Assembly: GCF_900112595.1 (NCBI RefSeq)
Contig: NZ_FOMI01000001.1
Location: 124,001-188,000 of the forward strand
DNA: 64,000 nt
Direction of reading: 5' to 3'
DNA from: Algibacter pectinivorans
GTDB lineage: Bacteria > Bacteroidota > Bacteroidia > Flavobacteriales > Flavobacteriaceae
Positions 63,751-64,000 of this stretch are shown here, in pieces; the first letter of the stretch is position 1, and every line of letters begins with the position of its first letter. A program made the translations under genes and the position numbers. The notes beneath the pieces were generated by a model, which was not told the DNA's origin, made no database searches, and saw only the letters and a list, made by a program, of their open reading frames with translations.

Positions 63751-64000
63751 ATGACTTATCTGCATAACATAGGTGCTTATTTTTTAATGATAGTAGAAAT
63801 GTTTCGAAAACCGACAAAATGGACGGTAATGAAACAACTTATTCTTAAGGATATAGACGATTTAATTATTGGTTCTTTAGGAATTGCTGCTTTTATTTCC
63901 TTTTTTGTTGGAGGTGTTGTAACTATACAAACAGCGCTTAATATTGATAGCCCATTAATACCTAAATACCTGGTTGGTTTTGCAACGAGGCAATCCATTA
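63751..64000 (+). CDS. MlaE-type ABC transporter permease (5' part, runs off the window)
   Basis: Open reading frame from the ATG at 63751 to the window end (83 codons visible). The product starts MTYLHNIGAYFLMIVEMFRKP, continues with an amphipathic stretch, and then has GSLGIAAFISFFVGGVVTIQ, the hallmark of the MlaE/YrbE permease that moves phospholipids between membranes. MlaF (ATPase) and MlaD (MCE) genes would be expected downstream. Confidence 0.85.
   Translation, partial: MTYLHNIGAYFLMIVEMFRKPTKWTVMKQLILKDIDDLIIGSLGIAAFISFFVGGVVTIQTALNIDSPLIPKYLVGFATRQSI

Noticed and set aside
63777-63998. Minus-strand 73-codon frame at the right edge
   Set aside because: It is the antisense shadow of the MlaE permease gene, which has clear family motifs on the plus strand.

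Overview
The window is A+T-rich and reads as a chromosomal segment of a member of the Bacteroidota, most likely family Flavobacteriaceae. The evidence is a SusC/SusD pair, a type IX secretion C-terminal signal, many Cys-lipobox lipoproteins, TAnnTTTG-type -7 promoter boxes, a fused hpt-adk gene and a continuous str-S10-spc-alpha ribosomal cluster without tuf. The genus cannot be fixed from sequence alone. No rRNA, tRNA, CRISPR array, transposase or phage gene was found. All gaps between genes are shorter than 300 bases.

Region 1 (1-15090, all minus strand) is one ribosomal supercluster: rpsL-rpsG-fusA-rpsJ-rplCDWB-rpsS-rplV-rpsC-rplP-rpmC-rpsQ-rplNXE-rpsN-rpsH-rplFR-rpsE-rpmD-rplO-secY-infA-rpmJ-rpsM-rpsK. 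It starts from a textbook Bacteroidota promoter upstream of rpsL. A strong hairpin with a T-run sits between rpsJ and rplC. A second hairpin follows rpsK, with a new -7 box immediately beyond it, so the next gene (outside the window, probably rpsD) seems to have its own promoter.

Region 2 (15190-23120, plus) carries envelope genes: an Omp85/BamA-like barrel, then a susC-susD-lipoprotein-lipoprotein operon closed by a clear terminator. Region 3 (23130-35900) is mixed: rlmB, a rhomboid protease, rarA, an uncharacterised three-gene envelope operon, a YjjG-type nucleotidase overlapping a polysaccharide-deacetylase-like gene, radC, a paiB-like gene broken by one in-frame TAG, a secreted orphan, mpl and a TPR protein. 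Region 4 (36100-44570) holds a 2020-residue alpha-2-macroglobulin with an intact CxEQ thioester motif, a lipoprotein, an M64 peptidase with a type IX sorting domain and a DUF4136 lipoprotein.

Region 5 (44770-51200) is housekeeping: obg, the hpt-adk fusion, divergent purK-purE and an M3 oligopeptidase. Region 6 (51200-54950) is regulatory: a GbsR/MarR-like regulator flanked by two copies of one 24-bp palindrome, a small membrane protein, a TIGR01777 epimerase-like protein, an ECF sigma factor with a zinc-finger-type anti-sigma, and a degenerate UbiA-like membrane protein. Region 7 (55000-64000) holds gcvP, a KAS III-like enzyme, an FkbM methyltransferase, a GT2 glycosyltransferase, a small exported protein, a periplasmic nuclease coupled to a PafA-type phosphatase, and the start of an MlaE permease gene.

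The most unusual feature is a dispersed intergenic repeat of about 95-140 bp with five diverged copies (A 24694, E 26181, B 34848, C 44631, D 53121). Its ends form a short stem that shows a compensatory change between copies B and E. Each copy contains two related half-units. In three of the five copies the same end abuts the stop codon of a gene transcribed into it. I do not recognise a named family for it.
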